Positions 25,037 through 34,597 are shown, counted from the first letter of the stretch. The stretch: DNA of 64,000 nt from JBDREC01 sp043820105 [NCBI: Pseudomonadota bacterium] (GCA_043820105.1 JBDREC010000019.1:29319-93318), one strand, 5' to 3'. Made by a program: numbers and translations. The notes: generated from the letters alone by a model not told the origin.

Positions 25037-26692
25037 TTAAAATTTATATTCAATCAAACTTTCAAGTATAAAATTCCAGTTTCTTTGGCCTTCAACAAAA
25101 TCATAATTCCAAACATATTCAAGACCCATTCTTGACTTAAGGGTAAATTTATTTATTGTGAAATTGTGTCCAAAGGTTGATCCAAATTTGGTTTCAGCTG
25201 GATTATCAGCTGTAGTAGTCTGTCCAACAATATACTCAGGAGGAAGTGTTATGTTATGATATCTATCAGAATCGCGAATGATTAAATATGGATAAAAATT
25301 AAACTTGTGCTTAAGTGAATAAAAATAGTCATAGTAAGCAAAAACCCCATCACTATCTGGACCTAAAAAATTTCCTATTATTTTCTGTGAATTTGTATAT
25401 CCACTTGTCCAAATTACATGCCTATACATAATTGCAGGGTGTGTAATATATTCCAAAGCAAGAGAAACCCGCCCATCACCTGTTAATCTGGAAAGATTAA
25501 GCATAAAATCATAAGACATCATATCTAAAAACTGATAAGACTCATAATATGGAAATCCTGTATGATTGCCTCTGGTGTCTTCAAGGCAAGTAGAGATATA
25601 AAACTCTAAACCAAGCAAATTAGGAAAGGATAATAATAAATCAAAAACAAATCTTCGGTCTGATATTCCACCTCCAATCAAACCAGCATCATTCTTTGCT
25701 CTATAACCAAAAAATTCAATTATATGTGTCATTACATCAGAGCTTGGTGCACCATCACCATACCATAAAAGAGACTGTTCGGCCCCAAACTCCAGAAAAG
25801 AAAAAGGCTTAAGCGATAACCTTCCACCTGATAAGAGCACATTATCAAAATCGGTCCTATCTCCTAATAATCCTGTGAAAACTTCAATTTTAGCAAAGCC
25901 TAAATATTTAAAGTACCATGGCAATTTAGCAGAATAAGGATTAGATACTTTAATAAGTTCAATAGGCTTTGAGTTTCCACTAAAAAGCAGAGAGTTTTGC
26001 TTTGCAGCCCCATAGATGATAGAATCTTTTCCTACTTCTATTTCGAAGTTATCCCAAGTGAACTTAGAATAAGCTCTTTTCAAAATAGGGATTAAATCAT
26101 TCGCGCTTGTATCAGCGCCCGTATTAATTGAAAACTCTGGATTTATTAAAAAAGTAAGCCTATCCCAAAACTCAATATAGTGATTTGATCTTAAAAAGAA
26201 ATTAAGGCCTTTTTCATATTCATTGCCTTCTTTTCTTTCAACAAAAGAGCTATATTCAGCATCTAAGTATGCATTAATCCCATTTTCTGAACTAAAGGCA
26301 TTTGAGTCAGCATCTAGTCCGATGAGCTCTCCTTCAAGAGTATCAATAACTTTGTAATTTGAAATAATTTTATTCTCAGAATTTTTATTTTCAAGAAAAC
26401 TAATTTCAGTTTGAAATTCATTTTCCATATAAGCAAGCACTTCATCAACAAAAGCACAATCTTCGCAGCCAATTATTCTGGTTCTATTTTCCCAGGCTTC
26501 TATTAAATATTTTGCCATTTGCTTTCTTGAAATCTGTTTAAATCCAGAAAGCTTTGAAGGAACCAGACCAAAAGAATCCAGAACTTCCAATTTTTCATAA
26601 TAAGCTGAATTTACAGGAATATTAATTGATGAATGTAAAATTGAAATATAACTAAAGCATAATATTGTAATAATAAATTTATATTTAAACAT
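25037..26692 (-). CDS. Wzi-like outer-membrane beta-barrel protein (capsule assembly)
   Basis: A 551-residue protein with an N-terminal signal peptide (FIITILCFSYISILHSS). A roughly 60-residue helical segment resembling the Wzi N-terminal region (VLDSFGLVPSKL, ISRKQMAKYLIEAW) comes next. A long series of amphipathic aromatic strands ends in a terminal phenylalanine (SLIEYKF), the usual barrel-insertion signal. The Wzi family binds capsular polysaccharide at the cell surface. A second protein of the same type lies at 31917-33443. The sequence identity to characterised Wzi is probably low, so the exact ligand is unknown. Confidence 0.72.
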   Translation of the reverse strand: MFKYKFIITILCFSYISILHSSINIPVNSAYYEKLEVLDSFGLVPSKLSGFKQISRKQMAKYLIEAWENRTRIIGCEDCAFVDEVLAYMENEFQTEISFLENKNSENKIISNYKVIDTLEGELIGLDADSNAFSSENGINAYLDAEYSSFVERKEGNEYEKGLNFFLRSNHYIEFWDRLTFLINPEFSINTGADTSANDLIPILKRAYSKFTWDNFEIEVGKDSIIYGAAKQNSLLFSGNSKPIELIKVSNPYSAKLPWYFKYLGFAKIEVFTGLLGDRTDFDNVLLSGGRLSLKPFSFLEFGAEQSLLWYGDGAPSSDVMTHIIEFFGYRAKNDAGLIGGGISDRRFVFDLLLSFPNLLGLEFYISTCLEDTRGNHTGFPYYESYQFLDMMSYDFMLNLSRLTGDGRVSLALEYITHPAIMYRHVIWTSGYTNSQKIIGNFLGPDSDGVFAYYDYFYSLKHKFNFYPYLIIRDSDRYHNITLPPEYIVGQTTTADNPAETKFGSTFGHNFTINKFTLKSRMGLEYVWNYDFVEGQRNWNFILESLIEYKF

Positions 26693-26755
26693 TGATTTTC
26701 ACTTTTATTTTTTCTACTAAAAAACACCCTTATTAATATATAATAGGTATATAAA

Positions 26756-27910
26756 ATGCTATTCTGTGATATTGCAAGTTTTTATTCAAATACAGGTGGT
26801 GGAGTAAGAACATATCATAATCAAAAACTCAAGTTTTTTGAGACCCAGGAATGGCATAAATATATAATGATAGCTCCCTCACACACCGACAAAGTTGAAC
26901 ATCTTCCTGGGGGGACTATATATTGGATAAAGGCTTTTAGATTTGATGCTAACTATTATCACCTCTATAATCCTTTTAAAATCAGAAAAATAATCTCTGA
27001 TTATAAACCAGATGTTGTTGAACTTGGCTCTCCATATCTCGATTATTGGATTACAAAATTGGCGATCTCAAATAAGGTGCCAATAAAAACCGCTTTTTAT
27101 CACTGTGACTTTCCTGATTCCTATGTAAGACCATTTTTTGAAAATAAAATTGGTTTTGCAGAAGGTTTTGCAACAAAGCTTTGCTATAAATATGTTAAAT
27201 ACATTTATTCAAAACTAGATACAACTCTTGTTGCTTCTAAATTCATTGCTGAAAAACTTTCTAATCTTGGCTTAGAGAATATATTGCAATCATCATTGGG
27301 TGTGGATACTGAAATTTATAATAAAAAGAAAAGAGATGAAGAATTCAGAAAAGAACTTGGAATTAATCCAGAAGACAAGGCCTTATTATACGCAGGAAGA
27401 TTTGGCCCTGAAAAGGGAATCAAAGTACTTATTGATGCAAGCGAAAATATAACAAACAATAAAAAAACTCATCTAATATATGCAGGAACTGGTCCTTATC
27501 TAGAAGCAATAAAAGAAATAGCAAAGAAGTTTGAGAACGTTCATTATTTAGGTTACATAAAAGATCCTACAAACTTAGCCCAAATTTATGCATCAGCTGA
27601 TGGCTTTATTAGCCCTGGACCACAAGAAACCTTTGGTCTTGGAATAATTGAGGCTTTAGCTTCTGGCCTTCCCATCCTCTCCGCAGATGAAGGAGCAGGA
27701 GTTGAGCTCGTTAAGGATTATGGATGTGGGCTATTTTTCAAAGCCTGGGACAAAGCAAGTTTAAGTCAAAAAGCCATAGAATTGATTTCAAATGACTATA
27801 CAGAAGGCTTAGAGGCTGCACAAAAAAACCTGGTTTCAACTTATAATTGGAATACAATTTTTAGCAAGAATATTGAATACTATGAAAAACTCAGAGACAA
27901 AAAAGGGTAA
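26756..27910 (+). CDS. Glycosyltransferase family 4 (GT-B fold)
   Basis: A 384-residue enzyme. The N-terminal half carries TGGGVRTYHNQK, the acceptor-side loop. The C-terminal nucleotide-sugar domain has YAGRFGPEKGIKVLIDA and the EX7E motif in PQETFGLGIIEALASGLP. Members transfer sugars from NDP-sugars with retention of configuration. The gene stands divergent to the Wzi-like gene, and its 3' end overlaps the DUF2334 gene. Donor and acceptor cannot be deduced. Confidence 0.9.
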   Translation: MLFCDIASFYSNTGGGVRTYHNQKLKFFETQEWHKYIMIAPSHTDKVEHLPGGTIYWIKAFRFDANYYHLYNPFKIRKIISDYKPDVVELGSPYLDYWITKLAISNKVPIKTAFYHCDFPDSYVRPFFENKIGFAEGFATKLCYKYVKYIYSKLDTTLVASKFIAEKLSNLGLENILQSSLGVDTEIYNKKKRDEEFRKELGINPEDKALLYAGRFGPEKGIKVLIDASENITNNKKTHLIYAGTGPYLEAIKEIAKKFENVHYLGYIKDPTNLAQIYASADGFISPGPQETFGLGIIEALASGLPILSADEGAGVELVKDYGCGLFFKAWDKASLSQKAIELISNDYTEGLEAAQKNLVSTYNWNTIFSKNIEYYEKLRDKKG

Positions 27911-28640
27911 TGCGGTTTTATGTATTCATGACATTGCACCATCCTATGAAAATGAAATATTTGATATCATAACAGAACTAAAAAGACTTGAGATAAATAA
28001 GTTTAACCTGGGCATAGTACCCTCTTTCCATGATCAATACCATCTATCTAACTTTCCAGGTTTTTGTAGTGAAATTAAAACCTTTATGAAGGACTTTGAG
28101 ATAGAACTTATTCTGCATGGTTATTTCCATAAACGTATGCTTCAAAATGAACACCTTTCTATAAAAGGTGACCTAATCTCAAGAGTTGTAAGTAATAAGG
28201 AAGATGAATTTTTTGAGCTGCCTGCATCTGAAACAAAATTGAGAATTGAAAGGGGCTTAAAGCTTATTGAAAATATTTTCAATATTAATTGTTATGGCTT
28301 CTTGCCACCAGCATGGATCATGAATGAACACTTACTAAAAATTCTAACAAACCTTGAATTCTATCACACAGAAAATCACTTTCACATATATAACTTAAAT
28401 AGACAAACAAAGATTTTTTCGCCAGTTATTTCTTTTGCAAGCAGAACCCAAGCCAGGCAGTATTCGTCAGTTGCATGGTCATCCCTATTATCAAGCTTTA
28501 AGTTTTCAAATCATCTATTAAGGTTTGTAATTCATCCTTGTGATTTCAGATCTCCAATTGTTAAAAAAACTATTATTGCTAACCTTGAAAAAATTTTAAA
28601 AAACTATAATCTTCATCTTTACAGAGAATTAATAGTATGA
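27882..28640 (+). CDS. DUF2334-like polysaccharide deacetylase family protein
   Basis: A 252-residue protein with LCIHDIAPSYENEI (the Asp/His metal motif), an ELILHGYFHKR segment and a late FVIHPCDFRSP, as in the carbohydrate-esterase 4-like DUF2334 group. It may remove acetyl groups from a surface glycan. The ATG at 27882 is preferred over a TTG nine bases earlier. It overlaps the preceding glycosyltransferase by 29 bases and the following RND gene by four, so the three form one operon. Confidence 0.82.
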   Translation: MKNSETKKGNAVLCIHDIAPSYENEIFDIITELKRLEINKFNLGIVPSFHDQYHLSNFPGFCSEIKTFMKDFEIELILHGYFHKRMLQNEHLSIKGDLISRVVSNKEDEFFELPASETKLRIERGLKLIENIFNINCYGFLPPAWIMNEHLLKILTNLEFYHTENHFHIYNLNRQTKIFSPVISFASRTQARQYSSVAWSSLLSSFKFSNHLLRFVIHPCDFRSPIVKKTIIANLEKILKNYNLHLYRELIV

Positions 28641-31105
28641 AACCGAGTTTTATTGATAATTTAATTAATAAATATATCGCCTTTAGTGAAAAAAAATATA
28701 AAGTCATTTTTATAATAATGCTAGTATTGCTAGGCCTCTCACTTCTTGCTGCTTCCAGGCTTAAAATTGACACTGATCTTCAAGCACTTTTATACTCTAA
28801 TGAACAAAGTGTTAAAAGTTATGAAGAAGTTAAACGTAGACTAGGATCAACTGAGTTATATACAATCGCAGTAAGCTCGCCTGATAAAAATGCAAATATC
28901 CATTTTTTAAAAGATTTAGATAAAGAGATTAAAACCTGGTCTGATGTTTCCTGGACGCAGGTTGAAAGAAAAACAAAGTTTTTCTATGATCACGCCCTTT
29001 TATTTTTAAGTGAAACAACTTTAAAGAAAATAAACTTGCTTTTAAAACAAGAATATTCTCATCAAATTCAAAAAAACAATCCTTTTTACTTTGATTTAGA
29101 AGACACCAGTTTTTCTGAAAAGCTTGATGATATAATTTCAAAGGATAGAGCTATTAAATTATTGCCCAATTCTATAAAAGCAGAATTCAAAAACTTCCAA
29201 ACAGGGAATATCAAAAAGCAAGAAACAGGATCTAGCAACTATCTTTTAAGTAATAACGGCAGTATTGGGGTTATTTTAGCTCGTTTAAAAAAACCCTCAA
29301 CAGATATTAATTATTCCAAAAAAATGTATGTCACTGGAATTGATTTAATCAAAAAACTCAATCCAAAAAAATACAACCCTGAAATGAAGGCTGAAGTTGT
29401 TGGGGCATATAGAAATTTTTTGGAATATAAAGCTATCTTAGAAGATGCAAAGAACGCCACAATAATATCACTTGTTTTAGTTTTGCTCTTAGTTGCAATT
29501 TTCTTTTTCAGCCTAAGAATTACAATTATAACTGTGCTTCCATTATTATTTGGCGCAGTCTATACCTTAGGAGCAACTGCTTTAATCGTTGGAAATTTGA
29601 ACACCTGTACAATTTTTGTTTTTGCAATGCTTTTTGGTATGTGCGTAGACTATTCACTTTATTTAAATGGAAGAATAATCGAATCCAGAAAAATTGATAA
29701 AAAACAAATTATTCATTCAACAAAAATGATTTTCAGTCCAATTAGTTTGTCAGCACTTACAACGATTTTCGCTTTATTGATTTTAACAACCGCCAACATA
29801 AAGGGCTTTGTAGAGTTTGGGCTTATTTCGGCCATTGGAATAATAATTAATTTACTGGCGACTTTTTTAATAGTTCCACCTATGTATTTTCTTTTCAAAA
29901 AAATTAGTAGAGAAGATTCAATTTTTCATCAACCTCACTTTGATCCTTTTAAATTTGAAAAAACGAAATCAAAAGCCTTTTTCTCTAGTTTTATAATATT
30001 ATTCCTACTGATTTCCTTTTTACTTTTTCCTAATTTAAATAAAATCGGGTTCGAATATGACTTCAGAAATTTATCTATTAAGGATATTGCCCCAAGCATT
30101 GATTATGGCCAGGCAATTGGCCAGGACCAAACAACCACTCCAGCAATCATCTTAGGAAAAAGTAAAGAACACATGAAATCAATTGATGCTTATATGGCAG
30201 CAATAGTACTTGATTCAAAAAACAAAAATAATGCTCAGAAAAAAGATTTTTTAAAAAGCTATCTAACCTTGCACACTTTTTTGCCTGCAAAAGAAATACA
30301 AAAAGCTAGAATTATTGAAATAAATAAAATCAATGAAACCCTGAACAAACCATTAATGAAAAAACACAAGGAGGACAATCAGGTATTAGCGGAATTTATA
30401 GATAAAATTCATACTACTTCTTTTTTTGAATTTGAAGACCTGCCTGCTTGGGTAAAAAGAGCTTTTACAGAAACAAATGGTTCTCACGGTGCATTTGCAT
30501 ATTTATATGGTAACCTGGAAGAATGGGATGGAAAAGAAGTTAATAAATTTCACGCAGCTTTTGCAGAGGTTGGCTTCCATGGCAAAACAGCCCATGTTGC
30601 TTCAAGCTCCTTTATTCTATCTGATATAATAAAAATTGTAAAAAAAGATTCCTTGCATTTAGCGATTTTAACGTGCCTGGTAATCTTTTTAGCCCTGCTC
30701 TTGCTTTTAAGATCAATTAACGCAGCCTTTTTATGTTTATTTGTCTTGCTTACCGGAATGTTATTAGCAGCTTCTGTAATGGGCCTTTTGGGCTATAAAA
30801 TTGGCTTATATAATATGCTCGTAATCCCTTTATTATTAGGTGTTGGAATTGATGGCTCTATTCACCTATACTCACGTTTCAAAGAAGAAGCCAAAATAAG
30901 TTTAAAAAAACTAATATTAACAACAGGCAAAACAGTAAGCTTTGCCTTTTTAACAACTATAGGTGGTTTTACAGGCCTTTTATTTGTTTCACACCAAGGC
31001 TTAAAAAGCATAGGCGTTTTTGCAGTCATTGGGCTTTGTTCTATATGGCTAGCAATATTTCTCTTATTACCCTCAATTCTCTACCTAGGAAAAAAAATTC
31101 ACTAA
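28637..31105 (+). CDS. RND superfamily exporter (MMPL/HpnN-like)
   Basis: An 822-residue membrane protein with the two-fold RND pattern. One membrane helix is followed by a large periplasmic loop and five helices (to about residue 430), and the same order is repeated. The paired signatures are MLFGMCVDYSLYLNGR and LLGVGIDGSIHLYSRF. It is closest in style to MMPL and HpnN-type lipid exporters. The neighbouring glycosyltransferase and deacetylase suggest export of a glycolipid or lipid-linked precursor (inference). It overlaps the upstream gene by four bases. Confidence 0.88.
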   Translation: MKPSFIDNLINKYIAFSEKKYKVIFIIMLVLLGLSLLAASRLKIDTDLQALLYSNEQSVKSYEEVKRRLGSTELYTIAVSSPDKNANIHFLKDLDKEIKTWSDVSWTQVERKTKFFYDHALLFLSETTLKKINLLLKQEYSHQIQKNNPFYFDLEDTSFSEKLDDIISKDRAIKLLPNSIKAEFKNFQTGNIKKQETGSSNYLLSNNGSIGVILARLKKPSTDINYSKKMYVTGIDLIKKLNPKKYNPEMKAEVVGAYRNFLEYKAILEDAKNATIISLVLVLLLVAIFFFSLRITIITVLPLLFGAVYTLGATALIVGNLNTCTIFVFAMLFGMCVDYSLYLNGRIIESRKIDKKQIIHSTKMIFSPISLSALTTIFALLILTTANIKGFVEFGLISAIGIIINLLATFLIVPPMYFLFKKISREDSIFHQPHFDPFKFEKTKSKAFFSSFIILFLLISFLLFPNLNKIGFEYDFRNLSIKDIAPSIDYGQAIGQDQTTTPAIILGKSKEHMKSIDAYMAAIVLDSKNKNNAQKKDFLKSYLTLHTFLPAKEIQKARIIEINKINETLNKPLMKKHKEDNQVLAEFIDKIHTTSFFEFEDLPAWVKRAFTETNGSHGAFAYLYGNLEEWDGKEVNKFHAAFAEVGFHGKTAHVASSSFILSDIIKIVKKDSLHLAILTCLVIFLALLLLLRSINAAFLCLFVLLTGMLLAASVMGLLGYKIGLYNMLVIPLLLGVGIDGSIHLYSRFKEEAKISLKKLILTTGKTVSFAFLTTIGGFTGLLFVSHQGLKSIGVFAVIGLCSIWLAIFLLLPSILYLGKKIH

Positions 31106-31120
31106 TCGCTTGGTATCGAA

Positions 31121-31166
31121 TTTATTATTATTTATTAATTATTATTTATTAATTATTGATTATTTT
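31121..31166. repeat. AT-rich heptamer array (ATTATTT/ATTAATT)
   Basis: Alternating ATTATTT and ATTAATT units, five to six in number, follow the RND gene. Confidence 0.75.
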
Positions 31167-31204
31167 CCCTCTCAACTTTTTCCAATCCAGACAATTCCCC
31201 CTTT

Positions 31205-31229
31205 TGTAGTGGAGGGGCTCGTCCCCTCC
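31205..31229. repeat. Solo REP element downstream of the RAYT gene
   Basis: TGTAGTGGAGGGGCTCGTCC and the following CCTCC form a GC-rich hairpin (GGAGGGG/CCCCTCC) ten bases from the RAYT stop codon. It is the same family as the array at 31725-31912. Confidence 0.85.
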
Positions 31230-31238
31230 TAAATCATG

Positions 31239-31709
31239 TCAAAAACTAAACTCCAAAGACCCACTCCACCTATAATCATCCCAAGCAGCAACTAACCCAG
31301 CTCTCACAGGATTGTTTAGAATATACATCCCAACTTTTTCAATAATTTCCTCTTTTCTTAAAAAATGATCATAAAAACTTCTCTGCCAAATTTTTCCATT
31401 AAAATTATGTTTCCAGGCAATACGCGTACTTAAAGATTTAAACTCACGCACAATATCAACGATGCTTTTTTTAGCTGTCGCTGATGATAGGAAATGAATA
31501 TGATCTGGCATTATACAATAAGCATATAATGGATTTTTGTTTTCGGTAAAATAGTTGATCAAAAAGGTATTTATCTCTTTGGTGAATTTTGGATTAGTGA
31601 ATATTTTTTGTTTATTCTCTGTGCAGATGGTTATAAAACATGGTTTAGCTTCAACTTTATAGCAGTCTTTGTGTATTCTAATTTTTTTGCGTTTATTTAA
31701 TTTTTCCAT
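31239..31709 (-). CDS. REP-associated tyrosine transposase (RAYT, Y1/HUH family)
   Basis: A 156-residue HUH protein. It has FITICTENKQ, then CIMPDHIHFL with the His-hydrophobic-His metal site, then IWQRSFYDHFL and a YILNNPVRAGLV segment containing the candidate nucleophilic tyrosine. This is the standard RAYT layout. The ATG at 31709 follows AGGACACAA, and a TTG further upstream would start inside a REP hairpin. One REP element lies just past the stop and five lie upstream, so gene and repeats form a REPtron. RAYTs are thought to move or maintain REP elements. Confidence 0.92.
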   Translation of the reverse strand: MEKLNKRKKIRIHKDCYKVEAKPCFITICTENKQKIFTNPKFTKEINTFLINYFTENKNPLYAYCIMPDHIHFLSSATAKKSIVDIVREFKSLSTRIAWKHNFNGKIWQRSFYDHFLRKEEIIEKVGMYILNNPVRAGLVAAWDDYRWSGSLEFSF

Positions 31710-31724
31710 TTGTGTCCTGTTTTG

Positions 31725-31912
31725 AGGAGGGGACAAGCCCCCCCACTACAATTAACCTAAATCTCATTTCCCTGTAGGGGAGGGGTTCATCCCCTCCCGA
31801 AATTAAGGAGGGGACAAGCCCCTCCACTACAATTAACCTAAATCTCATTTCTCTGTAGGGGAGGGGTTCATCCCCTCCCGATATTAAGGAGGGGACAAGC
31901 CCCTCCACTACA
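31725..31912. repeat. REP array with 81-base period (BIME-like)
   Basis: Two alternating hairpin types: AGGAGGGGACAAGCCCCTCC at 31725, 31806 and 31887, and GGGGAGGGGTTCATCCCCTC at about 31776 and 31857. The period is exactly 81 bases. The first unit differs by one extra C. The spacer ATTAACCTAAATCTCATTTC is also conserved. Confidence 0.93.
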
Positions 31913-31916
31913 ATGC

Positions 31917-33443
31917 TTATAGTTTTAAAATATAGTCTAGATTCAACTCAACTGACAACAAGGCCTCATAATCCCAACCAGTAGAATCCTCTACATTATT
32001 ATGATTTGTAGTGTGTTCAAGTTCAAAAGATGTGCCAATTCTTGCATATTTAAAGGGATGAAAGTTTATTTCTACTAAACCTGAATATTTTTTTTCAACA
32101 ACACCATATGGAAAAGCCTCTGCATATCCTTGTGCTACTGTGTATTCCGACCATGGCCTGTCAAACTCTTGATCCAGTCCCCCTTCTCCGTGTCTGGTAT
32201 ATTTAAAAACACCTTTTGTCTCAAGCCATGACAGATGATAGCGTGACATATCAATATAAATCTGGTCAAAATCATTTTCAAGAGAATGTCCTAAACATTT
32301 TCCTTTATGAATAAACCTTTCAGAAGCATCTAGTGTATTATAAGTTCGATTTGTTACTCGTGTATAAAACAAATTAATATTTAAACCAGGCACAAAGGGA
32401 ATGTAAGAATTATCAAGGCCTACAGTAAAACCAATTTCATTTGGCTCTAAATCAGAGACACTTTTTTGCTCATACTGAAAATCATCAAGTAATAATTCAA
32501 AATATATTTTATTTTTCCAGGGTGTATAATAAGCCATGTCTAAAGAATAAAAGGTGTTAGTTTGGCCATTATTATTAAAGTGTTCAAAATATGTAAATAA
32601 TAAGGGATTAGCAAAAGCAAATTCAAGATATCTGTCATTGCCTGTCCATAAATTAATCTGATTGGCGGCAATAACTAAAGTATTTGAAAGCACGTTAAAC
32701 TGTAGCCTGGTTCCTGCCATAAAGCGATCAACGTCTTGATAATCATCAAGTGTCGCTAAAAAATAATTTAAATGAAGCCATTTATAATGCAGGTTAAAAT
32801 TAAACTGATTAAGAGGCAAAGCATTATCTGACAATAAAAGATTATCGTTTTTTGCTTGCCCCCAAACTAAAAAATCTCTTCCAAATTTAAAATCTGTATG
32901 TTTTCTTCCATAATTAATATAAGCTTCCTGAGCATACATTCCCAAACCCCAGCGAGTAGAACCATCATATGAAGGATCATCTTGGACGTTTTGATCAAGC
33001 ACAGCACTAGTTAATAAGGTCAAATTATTATTAAGATTAAATCGAAATTTGCCTTGAAGGTTTTCTCTGAAAAGAAATTCATTTCTATTTGCAAGATCTT
33101 CAAGTAACTTCACATCTGATACAGATCGCATTTTGAACTTAAGATCAGCAGATGCATATTTCTGTAATTGAGCGATTTCATAAGAAAACTCACTTGCTAA
33201 ACGTTCACAAGCCCATCTTTCCTGAGCAATCAATTCAGCACTGTTCATAGTGCAGGAATTTAAAATTTCTCTCGCAACATCAATTCTCTTGATAGGTCTA
33301 ATAGCCAAATCAATTTCATTAAACAAATTACGATTTTTTAAATAAAAAATATCATCATAAGCCCAATGATAAGTTGGCAGTGTTTCATAGCCTGAAAGAG
33401 AAATTGTACAAAACAATATTAAAACTATGATATATTTTTTCAT
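31917..33443 (-). CDS. Wzi-like outer-membrane beta-barrel protein (second paralogue)
   Basis: A 508-residue protein with signal peptide (YIIVLILFCTISLSG). It has a Wzi-like N-terminal region that begins YHWAYDDIFYLKNRNLF, aromatic-rich alternating strands, and a hydrophobic C-terminal strand. Its layout resembles the gene at 25037-26692. The start codon overlaps the stop of the upstream flippase by four bases (ATGA), and its Shine-Dalgarno (AAGGAG) is provided by a GGGAACAA repeat. Predicted site: outer membrane, in capsule attachment. Confidence 0.7.
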   Translation of the reverse strand: MKKYIIVLILFCTISLSGYETLPTYHWAYDDIFYLKNRNLFNEIDLAIRPIKRIDVAREILNSCTMNSAELIAQERWACERLASEFSYEIAQLQKYASADLKFKMRSVSDVKLLEDLANRNEFLFRENLQGKFRFNLNNNLTLLTSAVLDQNVQDDPSYDGSTRWGLGMYAQEAYINYGRKHTDFKFGRDFLVWGQAKNDNLLLSDNALPLNQFNFNLHYKWLHLNYFLATLDDYQDVDRFMAGTRLQFNVLSNTLVIAANQINLWTGNDRYLEFAFANPLLFTYFEHFNNNGQTNTFYSLDMAYYTPWKNKIYFELLLDDFQYEQKSVSDLEPNEIGFTVGLDNSYIPFVPGLNINLFYTRVTNRTYNTLDASERFIHKGKCLGHSLENDFDQIYIDMSRYHLSWLETKGVFKYTRHGEGGLDQEFDRPWSEYTVAQGYAEAFPYGVVEKKYSGLVEINFHPFKYARIGTSFELEHTTNHNNVEDSTGWDYEALLSVELNLDYILKL

Positions 33444-34597
33444 TTATTCTCCTTGTTCCCTTGTCCCCTTGTAAACAAATAAACAAAAGATGTTCTAAAA
33501 GCAATAATTCCACCAATTATTGCAAAAATATATGAAATAAAAAATTGCCAAATGAAAATAATCAATGGCACAATTTGCTTTTGAATATTTAACATGGCAA
33601 TTAAAAAGAAGGATAAACCGCCTTCTACTACTCCACCACCTGCTGGCAAAGGAAAAACTATCATACAATTCACAAACAGAAATTGCCAAAAATAAATAAG
33701 TGGTGAAAAATCCAAGCCTTGCATTTTATGAAGAATTAACATTAAAATTGAGAGTCTTGCAAGGCGAAAAATTATTGTGCAAATACTTGTTAAGAAAATT
33801 TGATGAAGTTTAATTTGTTTCAGACTTCCAAGCTTTTTATAAATATCTGCAATAAATTCATCAATTTTTTCTTTTTCTAATCCAATATTTATAATAAATC
33901 TTTCTACCTTTTTTCTTTTTAGAAGTTTTTTAATTGGTAGTGATAAGACCAACAAATACACTATTGGTGCAAAGGAAAGACCAATTGATACAATTAAAGT
34001 TATTAGAAAAAAATAATAAGAAAACCCAGTCTCATTGCCTTGCTTTTCAAGAATGGAGAAAATATTAAAAAATAGTGGTGTAATAAAAATTAGTAAAAGA
34101 AAAATAACATCGCCTATCATCTCAAAGGCTAAGATATAAAAAGCTTGTCCTGGCTTTAAGCCTTTCTTCAAAAAGCCAAAAAACCTTGAAGGATCTCCAA
34201 GTACCCTGCCTGGGGATATTAGACAGAAAAAATCGCCAATTAGATTAATTTTAATTGCTGCCTTTAAAGACAAATTTCTGCCAGAGGCAATGCTTCCAAA
34301 TTTTGATCTCATTGCTCTTGCAAAAATATCTAAAGAGGCTAATAAAAACAGCAAAATGATTGTGCTAAAACCTAAGCTTTCAAGTGCTAGAGTATAATCT
34401 GAAAGCTTGCCAGAAAAAAATAAAAAAATGAATACAAGCGATAATATAGGTAAAACTAAGGCAAAGAATAAAAACTTTTTAAACTGTGAATATGTTATTT
34501 TCTTCAATTTCGGAACCTTTAATTTCAAATTCACCTTCATTCTGAATTTGAACGATTCTTTCAGGTATGTAAGTCTTATCAAAAAATTCTCTATCAT
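33440..34597 (-). CDS. Lysylphosphatidylglycerol synthase-type membrane protein (UPF0104/AglD-like)
   Basis: A 385-residue protein with about eight membrane segments, the SPGRVLGDPSRF motif and a late PLPAGGGVVEGGLSFF, both diagnostic for the LPG synthase TM family. Members flip or handle lipid-linked substrates. It overlaps the upstream glycosyltransferase by up to 119 bases at the ATG shown; a later ATG (34540) is also possible, and neither has a clear Shine-Dalgarno. The C-terminal ten residues are encoded by a repeat array. Confidence 0.82.
   Translation of the reverse strand: MIENFLIRLTYLKESFKFRMKVNLKLKVPKLKKITYSQFKKFLFFALVLPILSLVFIFLFFSGKLSDYTLALESLGFSTIILLFLLASLDIFARAMRSKFGSIASGRNLSLKAAIKINLIGDFFCLISPGRVLGDPSRFFGFLKKGLKPGQAFYILAFEMIGDVIFLLLIFITPLFFNIFSILEKQGNETGFSYYFFLITLIVSIGLSFAPIVYLLVLSLPIKKLLKRKKVERFIINIGLEKEKIDEFIADIYKKLGSLKQIKLHQIFLTSICTIIFRLARLSILMLILHKMQGLDFSPLIYFWQFLFVNCMIVFPLPAGGGVVEGGLSFFLIAMLNIQKQIVPLIIFIWQFFISYIFAIIGGIIAFRTSFVYLFTRGQGNKENK
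33444..33476. repeat. 8-base repeat array (CTTGTTCC word) inside an operon junction
   Basis: On the minus strand ACAAGGGG, ACAAGGGA, ACAAGGAG run through the last codons of the flippase (TRGQGNKENK) and end in the Shine-Dalgarno of the Wzi-like gene. Confidence 0.8.

Noticed and set aside
31693-31908. 71-codon frame across the REP array
   Set aside because: It is only a translation of the repeated REP hairpins and has no start signal.
31725-31912. Possible CRISPR array
   Set aside because: The 81-base period contains conserved spacers between repeats and is linked to RAYT, so it is a REP/BIME array; no Cas genes are present.
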